64,000 nt of DNA from Lotus japonicus (GCF_012489685.1 NC_080043.1:52412289-52476288); one strand, 5' to 3'; shown: positions 20,966 to 33,800, counted from the stretch's first letter. Notes: generated from the sequence alone by a model not told the origin. Made by a program: numbers and translations.

Positions 20966-23495
20966 CTATAACTCTGTTGACAAACACACCCCCAATTCAC
21001 TCCTTAATTTCTCAAATTTCACAGCATCTAAAGCCTTAGTGAAAATATCTGCCAGTTGTGCCTCAGTATCCACATGTTCAATTAAGATGACCTTTTCTTC
21101 AACCAGTTCCCTGATGAAATGATGACGGATATCAATGTGTTTAGTCCTACTATGTTGAATAGGATTCTTTGAGATGTTGATGGCACTCAGATTATCACAA
21201 TAAAGTGTCATGATGTCTTGCAAGATGTTGTACTCTTTGAGCATCTGTTTCATCCAGATCAATTGAGTGCACCCACTTCCTGCTGCTATATACTCAGCTT
21301 CAGCCGTTGATAATGACGCACAATTCTGTTTCTTGCTAAACCATGATATGAGATTATTTCCCAGAAAGAAGCAACCTCCAGAGGTGCCTTTTCTGTCATC
21401 AGCATTTCCAGCCCAATCAGCATCACAATACCCAGCCAAGGAAAAATTAGTAGTGTGAGAATACAGAATCCCATACTCACTAGTACCACTGATGTATTTA
21501 ATGATCTGCTTAACTTGAATTAGATGACTGCTCTTAGGTGAGGCTTGATATCTGGCACATACTTCTACAGCAAATGCTATGTCAGGCCTACTTGCTGTGA
21601 GATAAAGGAGACTTCCTATCATGCTTTTGTACAGACTTTTGTCCACATCAACCCCTTGTTCATCCTTAGTAAGCTTAACATGAGTTGCAGCTGGTGTCTT
21701 TTTGTGTGAAGCACCTTCTAAGCCAAACTTCTTTACCAATTCTTTGGCATACTTACTCTGAGATACGAACATTGTATCTTCCATTTGTTTTACTTGTAGA
21801 CCCAGAAAGTAGTTTAACTCTCCCACTACACTCATTTCTAATTCTGACTTCATTTGTTCCACAAAATGATCTACCATCTGGTCAGACATCCCTCCAAACA
21901 GTATATCATCAACTTAGATCTGGGCTATCAGAATTGCCTTTGTCCTTCTTTACAAACAGAGTTTTGTCAATTCCTCCTTTATCATACTCATTTCCAACCA
22001 GAAAATCTGTGAGCCTTTCATACCAAGCCCTTGGTGCTTGTTTCAGACCATACAAAGCCTTTTTCAATCTGTAGACATGTTCTGGGAAATATGGATCAAT
22101 AAACCCTTTTGGTTGTTCAACAAACACTTCCTCATTTAGATATCCATTCAGAAAAGCACTTTTCACATCCATTTGAAATAATCTGAATTTAAACAAACAA
22201 GCAACTCCTAGTAGTAATCTGATGGACTCCAAGCGAGCAACTGGAGCAAATGTTTCATCAAAGTCTACCCCTTCTATTTGTGTATATCCTTGAGCCACCA
22301 AGCGTGCTTGGTTCGTAGTCACCACCGCATGTTCATCAGATTTATTCCTGTAAATCCACTTTGTACCAATCACATTCACGCCTTCTGGCCTTGGCACCAG
22401 TTCCCACACTTCATTTCTCTTGAATTGACCCAGTTCATCTTGCATTGCATTTATCCAGAATTCATCAGCAAGAGCTTCTTTGATATTTTTGGGTTCAATC
22501 TTGTAAGTGAAACAACTATTTGCAATAACTTCTCTTGATCTAGTGGTAACCCCCTCATACAAGTCTCCAATGATGTTCTCCTTGGGCTGAATCTTCTTAA
22601 TCCTAATGGATGGTATTCTATTCCCTGAATTCAGATTCTCAGTACTGTCTTCAGCCTCATTGTTTGACCTGATGTCTGACACATTTGGATTACTATCATC
22701 TGACTGGAGAGGTGCATCATCTTCATCCTCTTCAATATTTTTCAACTCTCCTAGGCTATCATCTATCACCACATTTATTGACTCCATCATAGTTTTGGAT
22801 CTATTGTTATAGACCCTGTAGGCTCTGTTGTTGGTTGAATATCCAAGAAAGATGCCTTCATCCCTTTTAGGATCAAGCTTTCTCCTTGGCTCTCTATCTG
22901 CCAGAATATAGCACTTACTTCCAAATACATGAAAATAACTCACTGTTGGCTTCTTTCCTTTCCATAACTCATAAAGGGTGGAGGAGGTGCTTGAACGAAT
23001 AGTTACCCTATTATGAATGTAGCATGCAGTACTCATGGCTTTAGCCCAGAAATGTAATGGTAACTTCTTTGCAATCAACATGACTCTTGCAGATTCTTGA
23101 ATGGTTCTATTCTTTCTTTCAACCACCCCATTTTGTTGAGGTGTGATGGGAGCTGAGAATTCATGATTAATACCTTCATCTGAGCAATATTCAGAGAACT
23201 TGCCATTTTCAAACTCTTTCCCATGATCACTACGAATCCTCACAATACCATGACCTTTCTCCCTTTGAACTTGCTGGCACAAATCTTTAAATACACTGAA
23301 GGTGTCTGATTTCTTTGCAATAAAATTAACCCAAGTGTATCTAGAAAAGTCATCAACACAAACAAATGCATACCTTTTTCCTCCTAGGCTCTCCACTTGC
23401 ATTGGACCCATAAGATCCATGTGTAATAATTCAAGAGTTATGGATGTAGGAACTTGCTGAAGTTTCTTATGTGATGCCTTAGTTTGTTTGTCAAC
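20966..23495 (-). pseudogene. pol: Copia integrase, RT and RNase H
   Basis: Minus strand 23495-21909: integrase core (Asp in MDLMGPM, Asp in RSDHGKEF, Glu in VVERKNRT), then RT with WKGKKP...GYSTNNRAYRVYN linker and motifs NEVWELVPRP, FQMDVKSAFLNG and LYGLKQAPRAWY. Near 21935 a 1-nt frameshift occurs, and at 21914-21916 the Tyr codon of the YVDD catalytic motif has become TAA. RNase H follows in the other frame (21889-20966) with YCDADWAG and LSTAEAEYIA, ending at the pol stop. It is inactive. Confidence 0.88.
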
Positions 23496-24292
23496 CTAAC
23501 ACTCAACACATATACTGCCTTCTTTTATCTTCAGTTTGGGCAGTCCTCTGATGGCCTCAGTTGAAATGATCATCTTCATGCCTTTGGGATTTAGATGACC
23601 CAGTTTTTGATGCCATAGCATAACCTCCTCCTTAACTGTTGATAAGCACTTTGAAGACATTGCTTTGTCTTGTGATATCCACATGTAAGATTTGTCCTTT
23701 GAACGAGTTCCTCTAATAACCACTTCACCATTGCTGTCAGTGACCCTACAAGCAGTTTTGTTGAAAGACACGTCAAGATCTTGATCACATAATTGACTTA
23801 TACTTATCAGATTTGCAGTTAGCCCTTCCACTAGCAGAACATCATCTAGCCCAGGTGACCCATAGTTTACCAATTTTCCTGATCCTTTGATTTTCCCTTT
23901 AGCACCATCCCCAAAAGTTACATAGCTGGTAGTACGAGGTTTGACTTTGTCAAGAAGATTCTTTACCCAATCATATGTCTAGAGCATCCACTATCAAAAT
24001 ACGAGTCTTCTTTTGAGGATACCCTGAGAGAAGTATGAACAATGAGAGCATGTACACCTCCTTTCGGTTTCCACTCTTGTCTCCGTTGATCTTGCTGATA
24101 GTTCACATAATATCTATTACTTGGTCTGGGAAACCCAAATAATTTGTAACAGTAGGGCCTTATATGCCCAATTCTACCACAATGGTGACATCTCCAGCTA
24201 TAGTTTCTCCCACTCCTCACTTGAGGATACACATAAGGTATAAGGTACACATGTTTGACACCTTGTTGGAACATCTGGTTGGTCACCTTGAA
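23496..24292 (-). pseudogene. pol: Second zinc knuckle, protease and integrase zinc region of the copia element
   Basis: Minus strand: in frame with gag after a TAA at 24293-24295, a second CCHC knuckle CHHCGRIGHIRPYC, then protease motif YFDSGCSRHM. A 1-nt loss at about 23963 shifts the frame; 23873-23496 then encodes the rest of protease and the integrase H2C2 region (ends ICVEC). A TAG at 23496-23498, probably from CAG, separates it from the integrase core. Confidence 0.8.
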
Positions 24293-25726
24293 TTATGTTC
24301 TTTTCTCCGAGGGAACGAACTTGTGCTCAGATTTGCTACCTTCTTCTAATGTGGGTTCCAGACCATAACCAATTCCTTTAATATCTTTAGCCATTTTTCC
24401 AGTCTCCAGTATTTGGTCTAGCACATCACTGCCCTTGTTCAACATTTGTACAGACTTGATCATTTCTTCATCTCTTGATTTCAGCACAGAGATCTCCTCT
24501 TGAAGACTCTTGTTCATGTCTTTCAGTATCTTCTTGTCAGCTTCCAGAGCAACTACAGTCAATTCCAGTTTCTTGCCATGACTGCATGCCTCTTCCCATT
24601 TGTTGAACATCAACCTATATGTTTCAGCAAGCTTTTCCTCAGAGATATCATCATCACTGGATCCATTTTCTGAACTGCATTTCACTGTAAATCCTAGTAC
24701 TTGAGTTTCATCTTCTTCTTCAGAATCATCATCAGACCATGTTGCTACCATTCCTTTGCTTTGCTTCTTCAGATAGGTTGAACATTCTGCCTTGATGTGC
24801 CCAAAGCCACACTCATGACACTGGATCCCCTTGCCTTTGCTAGTCTTGTCTTCTTCCTTGCCCCTGCGAGAATTAACAGAATTTTTAGCAGTATCAAAAC
24901 GCTTATCTGAAGTGTTGGATTTTGATCTCCTATCAAACTTCCTCATGACTTTGTTAAATTTCTTCCCAAGTAAAGCTATAGCTTCAGCAATATTCTCATC
25001 AACATCTTTCTCACTTTGGTCATCATCTTCAGTATTTGACACAAACGCTATACTCTTGTTTTTCTTGTCAGATCTCTCATTGATAGACATTTCAAAAGTC
25101 TGCAGAGATCCAATAAGTTCATCCACCTTAATACTGCTAATATCTTGGGCTTCTTCAATCGCAGTAACCTTCATGTCATATTTCTTAGGCAGTGATCTCA
25201 GGATCTTCCTCGCAAGCTTCTCTTCAGACATTTGTTCACCAAGAGCAAATGATGCATTTGCCAAATCACGTACTCGCAAATGAAAGTCAGAGATAGTCTC
25301 ATCTTCCTTCATTCTCAGATTCTCAAACTGAGTGGTAAGCAACTGAAGTCTGGACATGCGTACTCTGGATGTACCTTCATGTGCTACCTTGAGAATTTCC
25401 CAAGCATCTTTTGCTACAATGCAGGTGTTGATAAGCCGGAACATATTCTTGTCGACTCCATAACAAATAGCATTTCGTGCCTTGGAGTTGCCTAGAGCTT
25501 CCCCATCTTCTTCCTTGTTCCACTCCTCCTCAGGTTTCAGTTCAGTTGTTGAGGTTCCCTCCTTGTCAGCCTTCACTGGATGTTTCCAACCTTTGACAAT
25601 TGCCTTCCAAGTTTTGCTATCAATGGATTTGAGAAATGCAACCATACAAGCCTTCCAGTAATCATAGTTGGTTTCATCCAAAATGGGTGGCCTGTTGATA
25701 GACCCTCCTTCCTTGCTGTTGTTCAT
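24293..25726 (-). pseudogene. gag: Copia gag of the SIRE-like element
   Basis: Minus-strand start at 25726 (MNNSKEGGSINRPP), close to the primer-binding site; the frame is open further upstream but runs into the LTR. It has the copia gag region (ETNYDYWKACMVAFL, then RVRMSRLQLLTTQFE), a basic linker and a zinc knuckle CHECGFGHIKAEC. The knuckle is one residue short between the second Cys and the His (X3 instead of X4), a 3-nt loss that may stop zinc binding. A long Glu/Asp/Ser region and coiled coil follow. An in-frame TAA at 24293 truncates it. Confidence 0.82.
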
Positions 25727-25741
25727 AATACCAGAATGCCT

Positions 25742-25753
25742 GCTGTGATGCCA
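25742..25753 (-). promoter_or_regulatory. Primer-binding site of the copia element
   Basis: Minus strand TGGCATCACAGC, two mismatches from TGGTATCAGAGC, the complement of initiator tRNA-Met used by many copia elements. It lies 2 nt inside the 5' LTR end. Confidence 0.65.
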
Positions 25754-25755
25754 AT

Positions 25756-26678
25756 TGAAATTCTGGCACACGTAAGGACAAATGTTTTACACGATGTCTA
25801 AGACATCTTGTACAACATATTATAATCAGAAAACAACTTTGACAAAATGTAAAAATAACAGCAACCAAACACAAAGGATTGTTAACCCAGTTCGGTGCAA
25901 AACCACCTACGTCTGGAGGGCTTCAGCCCGAGAAAGATAATCCACTACGTCAGATAATCAAGTACACAAGGTCTTAGATGAATAGCCCCTATTCATAGCC
26001 CTTTTCCCATTTTTCTGTAGTGTCTTATTACTTAGTCCTCCCCCTAAGTATGAGAGCCCCTCTCACTTTCTCACCCAATCACTGCCCCAGTGATTAATCC
26101 CTTACAAACACAATGAAGACAGATCACACGATCAAACGGTTACACAAACTACTCTCAGCCTAACAAGAATCAGTGAAAGCTGCTAAGATAGTTACACACA
26201 AGAACACAGTCTGAACTCACAAGAAAAACCCTAATTTCTTATCTGCTAAAAAACGTGACCTATCAGCTAGATCTTGGTCTTCACATATAGTAGTTCCTCA
26301 GGCCTTGTCTTCCATGGGCTTCAGCAACAAAGAGTCCATAACATAAATAGGAAGTCTATCTTATTAAACCAGCAACAAATCTCTTATTACTAAGATTTGA
26401 ACAAAAGATAAACCTTCCACAAACAGCCGTTAGATCCAATCTGTTGGAATCAATTTAATCACACTTAATAAATCCATCATGCAGCGCAGAAGCCTTATAA
26501 CAAACCCTAGCTTGTTAACCACTTGATCAACCCAACGCTTCTGAGATACAAAACTTAATCAAAAACAGCAGGCCCACAGGGACATATGTGACAGCCAAGA
26601 TGCTACAACATCGAGTCCCACAATTTGCCACAGAACCACTTAGCTAAAATTTAGACAATCCAAGACAAAGGAACAACA
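25756..26678 (-). mobile_element. 5' LTR of the minus-strand copia element
   Basis: 923 bp, TGTTGTTCC to GAATTTCA on the minus strand. It is homologous to the split + strand LTR at 52016-56871 and to the truncated 3' LTR at 17672-18317, which define its ends. Confidence 0.85.
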
Positions 26679-26959
26679 AACCTCATTCTGTCGAAACCCT
26701 TAATGAAGTGGACTCTCAGAGCTTAGCCACTAAGGTTAGTGGCCAGAAAAGGTCAAGAGCTGGTCCAGGGGAAAAAAAGGGAGAAGATGACTCCGACTTT
26801 GAAGAAACCTTAGTTCGTAAAATCCGCACTCCCTTTAACTTAGTCATTCCACCCTCCATTTCTTGCCATGTTTTTAACTTAAGTTTTTTTTCTTCTTTAG
26901 GTTGCTGATGCTTATCTCTACTCCCGGCTTTCTCGACAACTTGCGTCCCGTACGGTAGA
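26679..26959 (+). other. Unidentified 280-bp segment with a possible exon remnant
   Basis: Between the copia LTR and the LINE. The + strand is open over about 65 codons from 26682, encoding a Ser/Lys/Asp/Glu-rich stretch (words VSGQKRSRAGPGEKK and DDSDFEETLVRK). It is followed by a pyrimidine-rich run ending TTCTTTAG at 26900. That could be a splice acceptor, but the downstream part overlaps the LINE. I do not recognise the protein. Confidence 0.3.
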
Positions 26960-28185
26960 AATCATTGAATAAATTCAGCAAATCATCCTTCATGAGATTC
27001 CATAATTTTTAAAAAAATCCAAGCTAAAACCATCTGGGCCTGGTGCTTTATTCCATCAAATTTTTTCACTGCTTCCCAAATATCTTCAAGTGAAAAAGCT
27101 GCTTCCAATAAGTGATTGTCTACAATTGTCAGCTTTTTTAATTTGACATTGTGAAATCGTGGCATCGATACATCTGTCACCCGAAAAAAATCCTGAAAGT
27201 GATTCCGCATGGCATTTTTAATATCATCTAGAGTCGTTAGCAATCTGCCCTCATATTTAATTTGTGTGATATTTTTCTGTACAGTGCGCGCCTTACAAAC
27301 TCGATATGGAAGTACTTGGTATTTCTATCCCCCTCTTTCAACCAACGCACCCTCGACTTCTGATGCCAAACCCTTTCCTCCTCACGATATGCTCGCCACA
27401 AAGCCTCTAACACTTCCTTCCTTTCTTTAGTCAAAACCTCCGTCGCCCCTAGCTCTCTAACGCACCCATCACCTCTTGCAATCTCCTCTCTAATTGTATA
27501 ATTTTTTCTGCTCCCCACGCCCTTCTCCCCTTATGCCACTCTCTTATTTTCCCCCTAGACCCTTTTAGTTTTTATTGTAGAACATAGCCCGACCAACCTT
27601 GATAGACTGTAGACCTCCGCCAGGTTTCAACCAAGTCGTTAAACCCATGCTCATCAACCCAATAATTAAAATAGTAAAAAGATTTAGGACCAGCATCAGG
27701 AACTCCAAACATCAAGCCCACAGCCCTATGATCTGATACATTCCAGTCAAACACATATTAAGTAATATTCGAGAAAGTCAGAATCACCTCATCCTCAACG
27801 ATCCTGAGGCTTCACAGACCATCATTGCGACCATTGTACCAAGTAAATTTCCCATTAATTAATGGCAAATATGTAAAGTTGTTGTCCTACACAAATGCTG
27901 AAAATCTTCTTCACCCGCATCCAACACCCTACCTGGAGCTCGTTCCGAACCTAGCAAAACCGCATTAAAATCACCACCAAGGAATACCAGCCCTCCATGG
28001 CTCAATACGTGAGCACTCAAAGCATCAAAACAGATACGACGCTCTGTCGTCAAGTGTGGCCTGTTGATATTACCCACCAACACAATTTGATCAAAATTAG
28101 GAAGTTTCACAATGAACAAAATAAACCATGTATCAGGAACCACTATCAACACGTGTATCGAACTCTCTCGCCACAAACACATAAG
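26960..28185 (-). pseudogene. LINE (L1-type) ORF2: endonuclease C-terminus and start of RT
   Basis: Minus strand from 28185 leftward: endonuclease words VLVGNINRP and LGGDFNAVL (the GDFN motif), then SDHRAV, the linker with WHQKSRVRWLKEGDRNTKYFH, and the first RT block with NKAPGPDG (about 27040, read in a neighbouring frame). Several frameshifts and stops occur, and RT is truncated near 26960. The endonuclease N-terminus is on the other side of the Athila-like insertion. Plant L1-type LINEs nick DNA and copy their RNA at the nick; this one cannot. Confidence 0.8.
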
Positions 28186-28943
28186 ATCTCTTTTGGTCAA
28201 TCTGCAAGTGCACAGATATCTCCGGGTTTTAAATTATCGAACCACAGGGAATTGGAATGTGAATTCAGTTTAAGAGTCAAGTTCAAGGTTAAAAAGCGAG
28301 TAAAATTCAGTTTTTAAGATTGGTTATTTCATTGATTATGTAACAGATAAATGAACAAGTAGTAAAGTGATCGAAATTCAGAAATGAGATTGCCTTGGGT
28401 TCTTGTTCAACTAATTCAGTTTTAGCAAACCTTCCTATCCAATAAATCCTGAGTCTCTCCTTGAAGTTCTAGCCTAGATAGTCATCTATCGATGCCTCCT
28501 AAAGAAAAACCTTTCTAACCAAAAGATAGGTTCAATTCCTTGATAACCTAAGCATTTGATAGAAGCAATAAGCATACAATTCAGGCCAACCAACCCCAAC
28601 TCTTCCTCTATTCCTAGCAGCAAGTATAGAAGGAGTAATCTCACAACAAGTCCCAATTCTATAACAAACTATCGTTATGATTATAGAAAAGTAAGAAGCT
28701 AGCATGCATTCAAGCTTGAAAGATTAAGCATAGAAGTGAGATTCAAGGGTTTACTCAGAACATTACGAATAGGATAGGAATTAAAAGCTAAGCATGGCTA
28801 TGGAATCCATACAAGAAGATGAAGATAAAAGCTGGACCATAAGGCCTAGAAAAAGTTCCTCAAGCTCCAGAACTCAAACCCTCTCTTCTAACTTATTGAA
28901 ATATGGTAAAATGACAAAAGGTTTCAAGAGAAATGACAAAAAT

Positions 28944-28953
28944 CCTATTTATA
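28944..28953 (-). promoter_or_regulatory. TATA box of the Athila-like 3' LTR
   Basis: Minus strand TATAAATAGG. The cluster of GGCGCT/AGCGCC inverted repeats lies directly upstream of it in the sense direction (28980-29095). The 5' LTR has the same box at 36561-36570. Confidence 0.6.
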
Positions 28954-28977
28954 GGCAAAATGGACGAGTTTACTGGT

Positions 28978-29097
28978 GTGCCGGGCGCTGAAGCGCCAGT
29001 GCCGGACGCTCAAGCGCCAGCACCACATCCTGGCACAAAAAGTATCTGCCAACCTGGCGCTCAGGCGCTCATGTGGAGCGCTTGAGCGCCCCAGCTC
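28978..29097 (-). repeat. Cluster of GGCGCT...AGCGCC inverted repeats upstream of the LTR promoter
   Basis: Short palindromes such as GGCGCTGAAGCGCC, ACGCTCAAGCGCC, GGCGCTCAGGCGC and GAGCGCTTGAGCGCC in 120 bp of otherwise AT-rich LTR. The 5' LTR has three of them at 36600-36690. They may be protein-binding sites or stem-loops. Confidence 0.6.
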
Positions 29098-29467
29098 GCC
29101 TGAAAACCTCTTAAACTTCAACTTTAACACACTTTAATGCCTCCATCAAGCCTTTAAACCCCTTGGCCTTCTTCCTTCAGCTGTTACAACCTGATTGCTT
29201 GCATAGAAAGACTAGGAACAAAACCAAGAAACTCAAAGGTTAAATTGCACAAAAGTATAAAATGAACTAGGAATTAAACTAGACCCCTAAACTCTACTAA
29301 AATACCATTAAAGACCTTATAAAACTATGAAATTACCAAAGCAATGCAAAAGGACTAATAAAGATAAAAATGCATGAGAATGCATGAAACACTACATGAG
29401 ACTCAACAAAAAGACTCAAAACCCACAACGAAATGACCCTAAAAACACTACTAAATTGAGGTCATCA

Positions 29468-30819
29468 CACCACTATACTCAACAACAGCTCGCCCTCGAG
29501 CATAAAGAATAACTCGCTTGCCCTCAAGCGCAAGAAATGCTCCCAAAACAAGTGCTCTCAACAGAATACTGATCACAAAAACCGGGGGATATTGAAACTA
29601 CAGCTGGTTCCAAAAGAAAGACACAACAATCCACTTTATGCCACTTTCAGACAAAGAAGAGTTTAGAGTCCATTATGAGAAACATATAGATCTAAAATTC
29701 CTAGGATGAGATATACATTTAGTGCACTGAGCACACAAGCAGTTCATAGGTTCTGGATTTCATTCACTCAAAAGCAACAAAGATCAAACATGCACAAATT
29801 CAAAGAGACTTCACAAGGGGTGAAATGTGTGGCTTGGTGAAGTACAAGGTGGTCGGTCCCTAAGGAAGACTAGGCTTCAAAACATATTGAGTGTGGTCCT
29901 ATTAGTATCCCCCCGGAGCTTTCAACAACAAACATTTTTTTGCACAAGTCTCTTGACCCCTCTTTTTCAACTTTCTTTTCTTCTATTTTTTTCTTTTTGC
30001 AACTCCAACTTGATTAGGAGTCTTTTTTTCTTTTTTTTTTCACATGGGGCAAGAGACAATTTCAAACTTTATTTAGCTCCAAAACAATTTAAGGACCATC
30101 ACTCCCCAAAATCCAACCTATCATCCATCCCAATCATTTAGCTAACAAATAAATCTTCAATAGGCTCAAAAGGGACAACTAGGGACAAATGTTCAAGCCA
30201 ACAAACTCTGAAGCTCAAAAACCTACAGGTCTCAAGAATTGTGCAAGTATCACAAAGCATACAAAGAGTGAAATCAATACAGAACCAAGAAGTACGAGTG
30301 AGTCAGAATCCTCCAGGGAAATTTTATAGTGAAGGGTCAAAGATGGACCCTTGTGAACTCACATCAACTCTATCCTCAAGACAACACTTAGAAGATCGAA
30401 GTCTCATCCTCTCTTTCCCATCATACAAACACTCCCCCAAAAACAGCACAAAGTATCCTCTTAAAAACATGTTCAAAACAAGCATCATGTGAGAGAGCGA
30501 AACTCAGAAGCATGCCATTAAAGTATAGGGAAATAACAACCCAGACACAAAAGACTCAATATGCAAAACTCTAGAAAGGAAAAATATGCTAAAATGCATG
30601 AACTTTGCGTAGAGAGTAGGGGTAACCTCTCTTACCAAACAAAACTGAGGCCTCGGAACCGCTTTTTTTTTTTTTGAACTTCAGGCTCCCATTCCCTGCA
30701 AAAACACAACAACCAACATGCAGATTTCAATTTCCTTATGGCTCAACCTAAGGTTCATTCAATTGCAAGAGTCTCTTTTCGCTAGCAACTTTCCAATCAA
30801 AATTCAATTTCCTTATGGC
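29468..30819 (-). other. 3' internal region of the Athila-like element
   Basis: About 1.35 kb between the truncated integrase and the 3' LTR, with no credible ORF. It is A-rich and contains a T13 run at 30662 and a direct repeat of TTCAATTTCCTTATGGCTCAA at about 30726 and 30802. The repeat lies where the integrase C-terminus and any envelope-like gene should be, so a deletion has probably occurred here. Confidence 0.55.
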
Positions 30820-33800
30820 TCAATAGGCCTTGTGTTCTAATTCCACCGGTAAGTGACACGCTTTCCCAAAAACTAGGTGGAAAGGAGAGGTACCAATCGG
30901 AGTTTTAAAAGCGGTTCGGTAAGCCCATAAGGCATCGTCAAGTTTCCTTGACCAATCCCTTCTAGAAGAATCTACCACTTTTTCAAGAATACGTTTCAAC
31001 TCCCGATTAGAAATCTCAACTTGCCCACTAGTTTGAGGGTGATAGGGGGTAGACACTTTATGCTTAACACCATATTTTTCCAAGAGAGACTCGAAAATGG
31101 GTACCCCCATCACTTATAATCGCTCTAGGAACACCAAACCTAGTGAAAATGTTCTTTTTCAGAAAAGAAACCACCACTTTAGAGTCATTTGTTGAGAGTG
31201 CAGCGGCTTCAACCCACTTAGAAACATGGTCAACAACCACCAGAATATACTGACAACCAAAAGAAAGTGGGAAGGGTCCCATGAAATCGATGCCCCAAAC
31301 ATCAAACAACTCAATTTCCAAAATATTTTTTAGGGGCATCTCATTTCTCCTTGAGATGTTACCAGTCCGCTGACACCTATCACAACTCTCAACAAAAGCT
31401 CTACTATCCTTATGCAGAGTAGGCCAATAGAAACCACTTTGGAGGACCTTAGCAGCGGTCCTCTCCCCACTAAAATGTCCACCATAACTTGATCCATGGC
31501 AATGCCAAAGAATCTTCTTGAAATCAACCTCTGGGATGCACCTTCTTATGACTCCATCAGAGCAAATTTTAAAAAGATAAGGATCCTCCCAGAGGTAAGA
31601 TTTCGCATCATGCAGGAATCTCTTCTTCTGCTGCCAGGTCAAGTCATGGGGAATAAGTCCAGCAACACGGTAATTAGCAAAATGCACATACCAGGGTAGG
31701 GATTTCTCGGTGGAAACAGCTAGGAGTTTCTCATCCGGGAACTCCTCTTGAATAGTTATTGGGTTGCATGCCCCACCTTCCAATCTCGACAAATGGTCTG
31801 CTACTCCATTGTCCTTGCCTCTTCGGTCAATGATCTCAAGGTCGAACTCTTGAAGGAGTAAGACCCATCGAATCAACCTCGGCTTAGAGTCCTGTTTAGC
31901 AAACAAATGTCTCAAAGCAGCATGGTCAGTATGAACAGTAACTTTAAAACCCAAAATGTTAGGCCTAAACTTCTCACAAGCAAAGACTACACCCAACAAC
32001 TCTTTTTCAGTTGTAGTGTAGTTCCTTTGGCCTCATTCAAAACTCTACTCGCATAGTATATCACGTACAACACTCTTTCTTTCTTTTGACACAAGACAGC
32101 CCCTAAAGCTAAATCACTAGCATCACACATGATCTCAAATGGTAGAGACCAATCCGGAGCAACAATAACAGGGGCTGTCACCAAACTTTCTTTAATAGAC
32201 TCAAAAGTTTTCAAGCAATTCTCATCAAAAGTAAAAGGTGCTTCCTTCTCAAGCAAATTGGTCATAGGCTTAGCTAATTTGGAAAAGTCTTTAATAAACC
32301 GCCTATAAAATCCAGCATGCCCAAGGAAACTCCTAATACCCTTGACATTAGTTGGGGGAGGGAGCTTTTCAATGACTTCAATCTTAGCTCTATCAACCTC
32401 AATCCCTTTTTCGGACACCTTGTGTCCAAGAACTATGCCATCCCTAACCATGAAATGGCACTTCTCCCAATTCAAGACCAAGTTGGTCTCTTGACTTCTC
32501 TTCAACACCAAAGCTAGATTCCCTAGACAAGCATCAAAATTTGGACCAAAAACAGAGAAGTCGTCCATAAAAATCTCAATGCAAGTCTCTATCAAGTCAG
32601 AGAAAATAGCAAACATGCACCTTTGGAAAGTGGCTGGGGCATTGCAAAGCCCAAATGGCATTCTCTTGTAAGCAAACACGCCGTAAGGGCAAGTGAATGC
32701 CGTCTTCTCTTGGTCTTCCGGAGCAACACAAATTTGGTTGTACCCGGAGTAACCATCAATAAAACAATAGTATTGATGCCCTGCCAACTTATCAAGCATT
32801 TGATCTATGAAAGGTAAAGGAAAATAGTCCTTCCTAGTTACTGAATTCAACCTTCGATAATCAATACAAACCCTCCACTTCGTCACTTGACAAGTGGGAA
32901 TCAACTCATTATTCTCATTGGCAACCACTGTGATGCCTCCTTTCTTGGGAACCACTTGAACGGGACTTACCCATTCACTATCCGAAATTGGATAAATCAC
33001 ACCTGCATCAAGCAATTTAATTATCTCTTTCCTCACCACATCCTTCATGGAAGGGTTAAGTCTTCTTTGAGGTTGGGCTATCGGTTTGTAATTTTCTTCC
33101 AACAAAATTTTATGCATGCATATCGCAGGACTAATACCTTTGATATCATCAATAGTCCAACCCAAAGCTGACTTGTGATCCCTCAAAACTCTGAGTTTCT
33201 CCTCTTCTAAAGATGTGAGAGCACTACTCAAAATAACAGGTTTATTCTCACCTTCCTCAAGATAAGCATATTTGAGAGAGGAAGGGAGTGGCTTGAGCTC
33301 ACTCTTCTCATCAATTGGAATCTCCTCATCCCTAATTAATTCTTCTTTCCAAATGCTTTTGGTGGCAAGAGATGAGACAGATTCTAATTGAGATAGAGTA
33401 GCATTCACCTCAGGGTACAAGGAGTCAAGTTCACTCTCAAGATTTTTGTCCTTTATTTCTAGCCCCTCCATGATTGTTGTTTCCAAGGGGTCCTTAATAG
33501 ATATCCTAACAAACTCTTCACACACAAGCTCATCAACCACTTCACACCGAAAAACTTCATCATCCGCTCGGTGTTTTAAGAAGTCAAGGATATTAAAGAG
33601 GACCTCATCTTCACCCACTCTCAAAGTTAGAGTTCCCTTGGCCACTTTAATTTCAGCCTCACCAGTGGCTAAGAATGGTCTCCCCAATATGAGAGGGACT
33701 TTTGAGTCCTCTTCTATGTCAAGAATGACAAAATCCACTGGGAAAACAAACTTATCCACCTTAACCACAACATCCTCAATGATCTCGTAAGGGGTTTTTA

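Larger units (their letters stand above)
17672..26678 (-). mobile_element. SIRE-like Ty1/copia element with envelope-like gene, decayed
   Basis: A 9-kb element on the minus strand: 5' LTR (25756-26678), primer-binding site, gag, protease, integrase, RT, RNase H, envelope-like gene, polypurine tract and a truncated 3' LTR (17672-18317). The copia order (integrase before RT) and the extra envelope-like gene mark the SIRE/Maximus lineage. At least six inactivating changes are visible. No TSD is present, in keeping with loss of the outer end of the 3' LTR. Confidence 0.85.
28191..29467 (-). mobile_element. 3' LTR of the Athila-like element
   Basis: 1277 bp; the minus strand starts TGATGACC. It differs from the 5' LTR by indels: it lacks about 50 bp near 28796, has an extra GC-rich palindrome unit of about 28 bp near 28985, and has about 25 bp extra near 29230. 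A TATA box on the minus strand is at 28944-28953. Confidence 0.85.

Noticed and set aside
24831..25283. 150-codon + strand ORF
   Set aside because: It is the reverse complement of copia gag; the gag frame has clear motifs.
26900..26975. + strand exon continuing after TTCTTTAG with Ala/Tyr/Leu/Arg-rich codons
   Set aside because: The same bases on the minus strand fit the LINE RT block with FNDFYRTG, so a + strand exon is not needed.
30661..30675. T13 run as the poly(A) tail of a minus-strand LINE
   Set aside because: It lies inside the Athila-like element, with no LINE sequence or TSD next to it.
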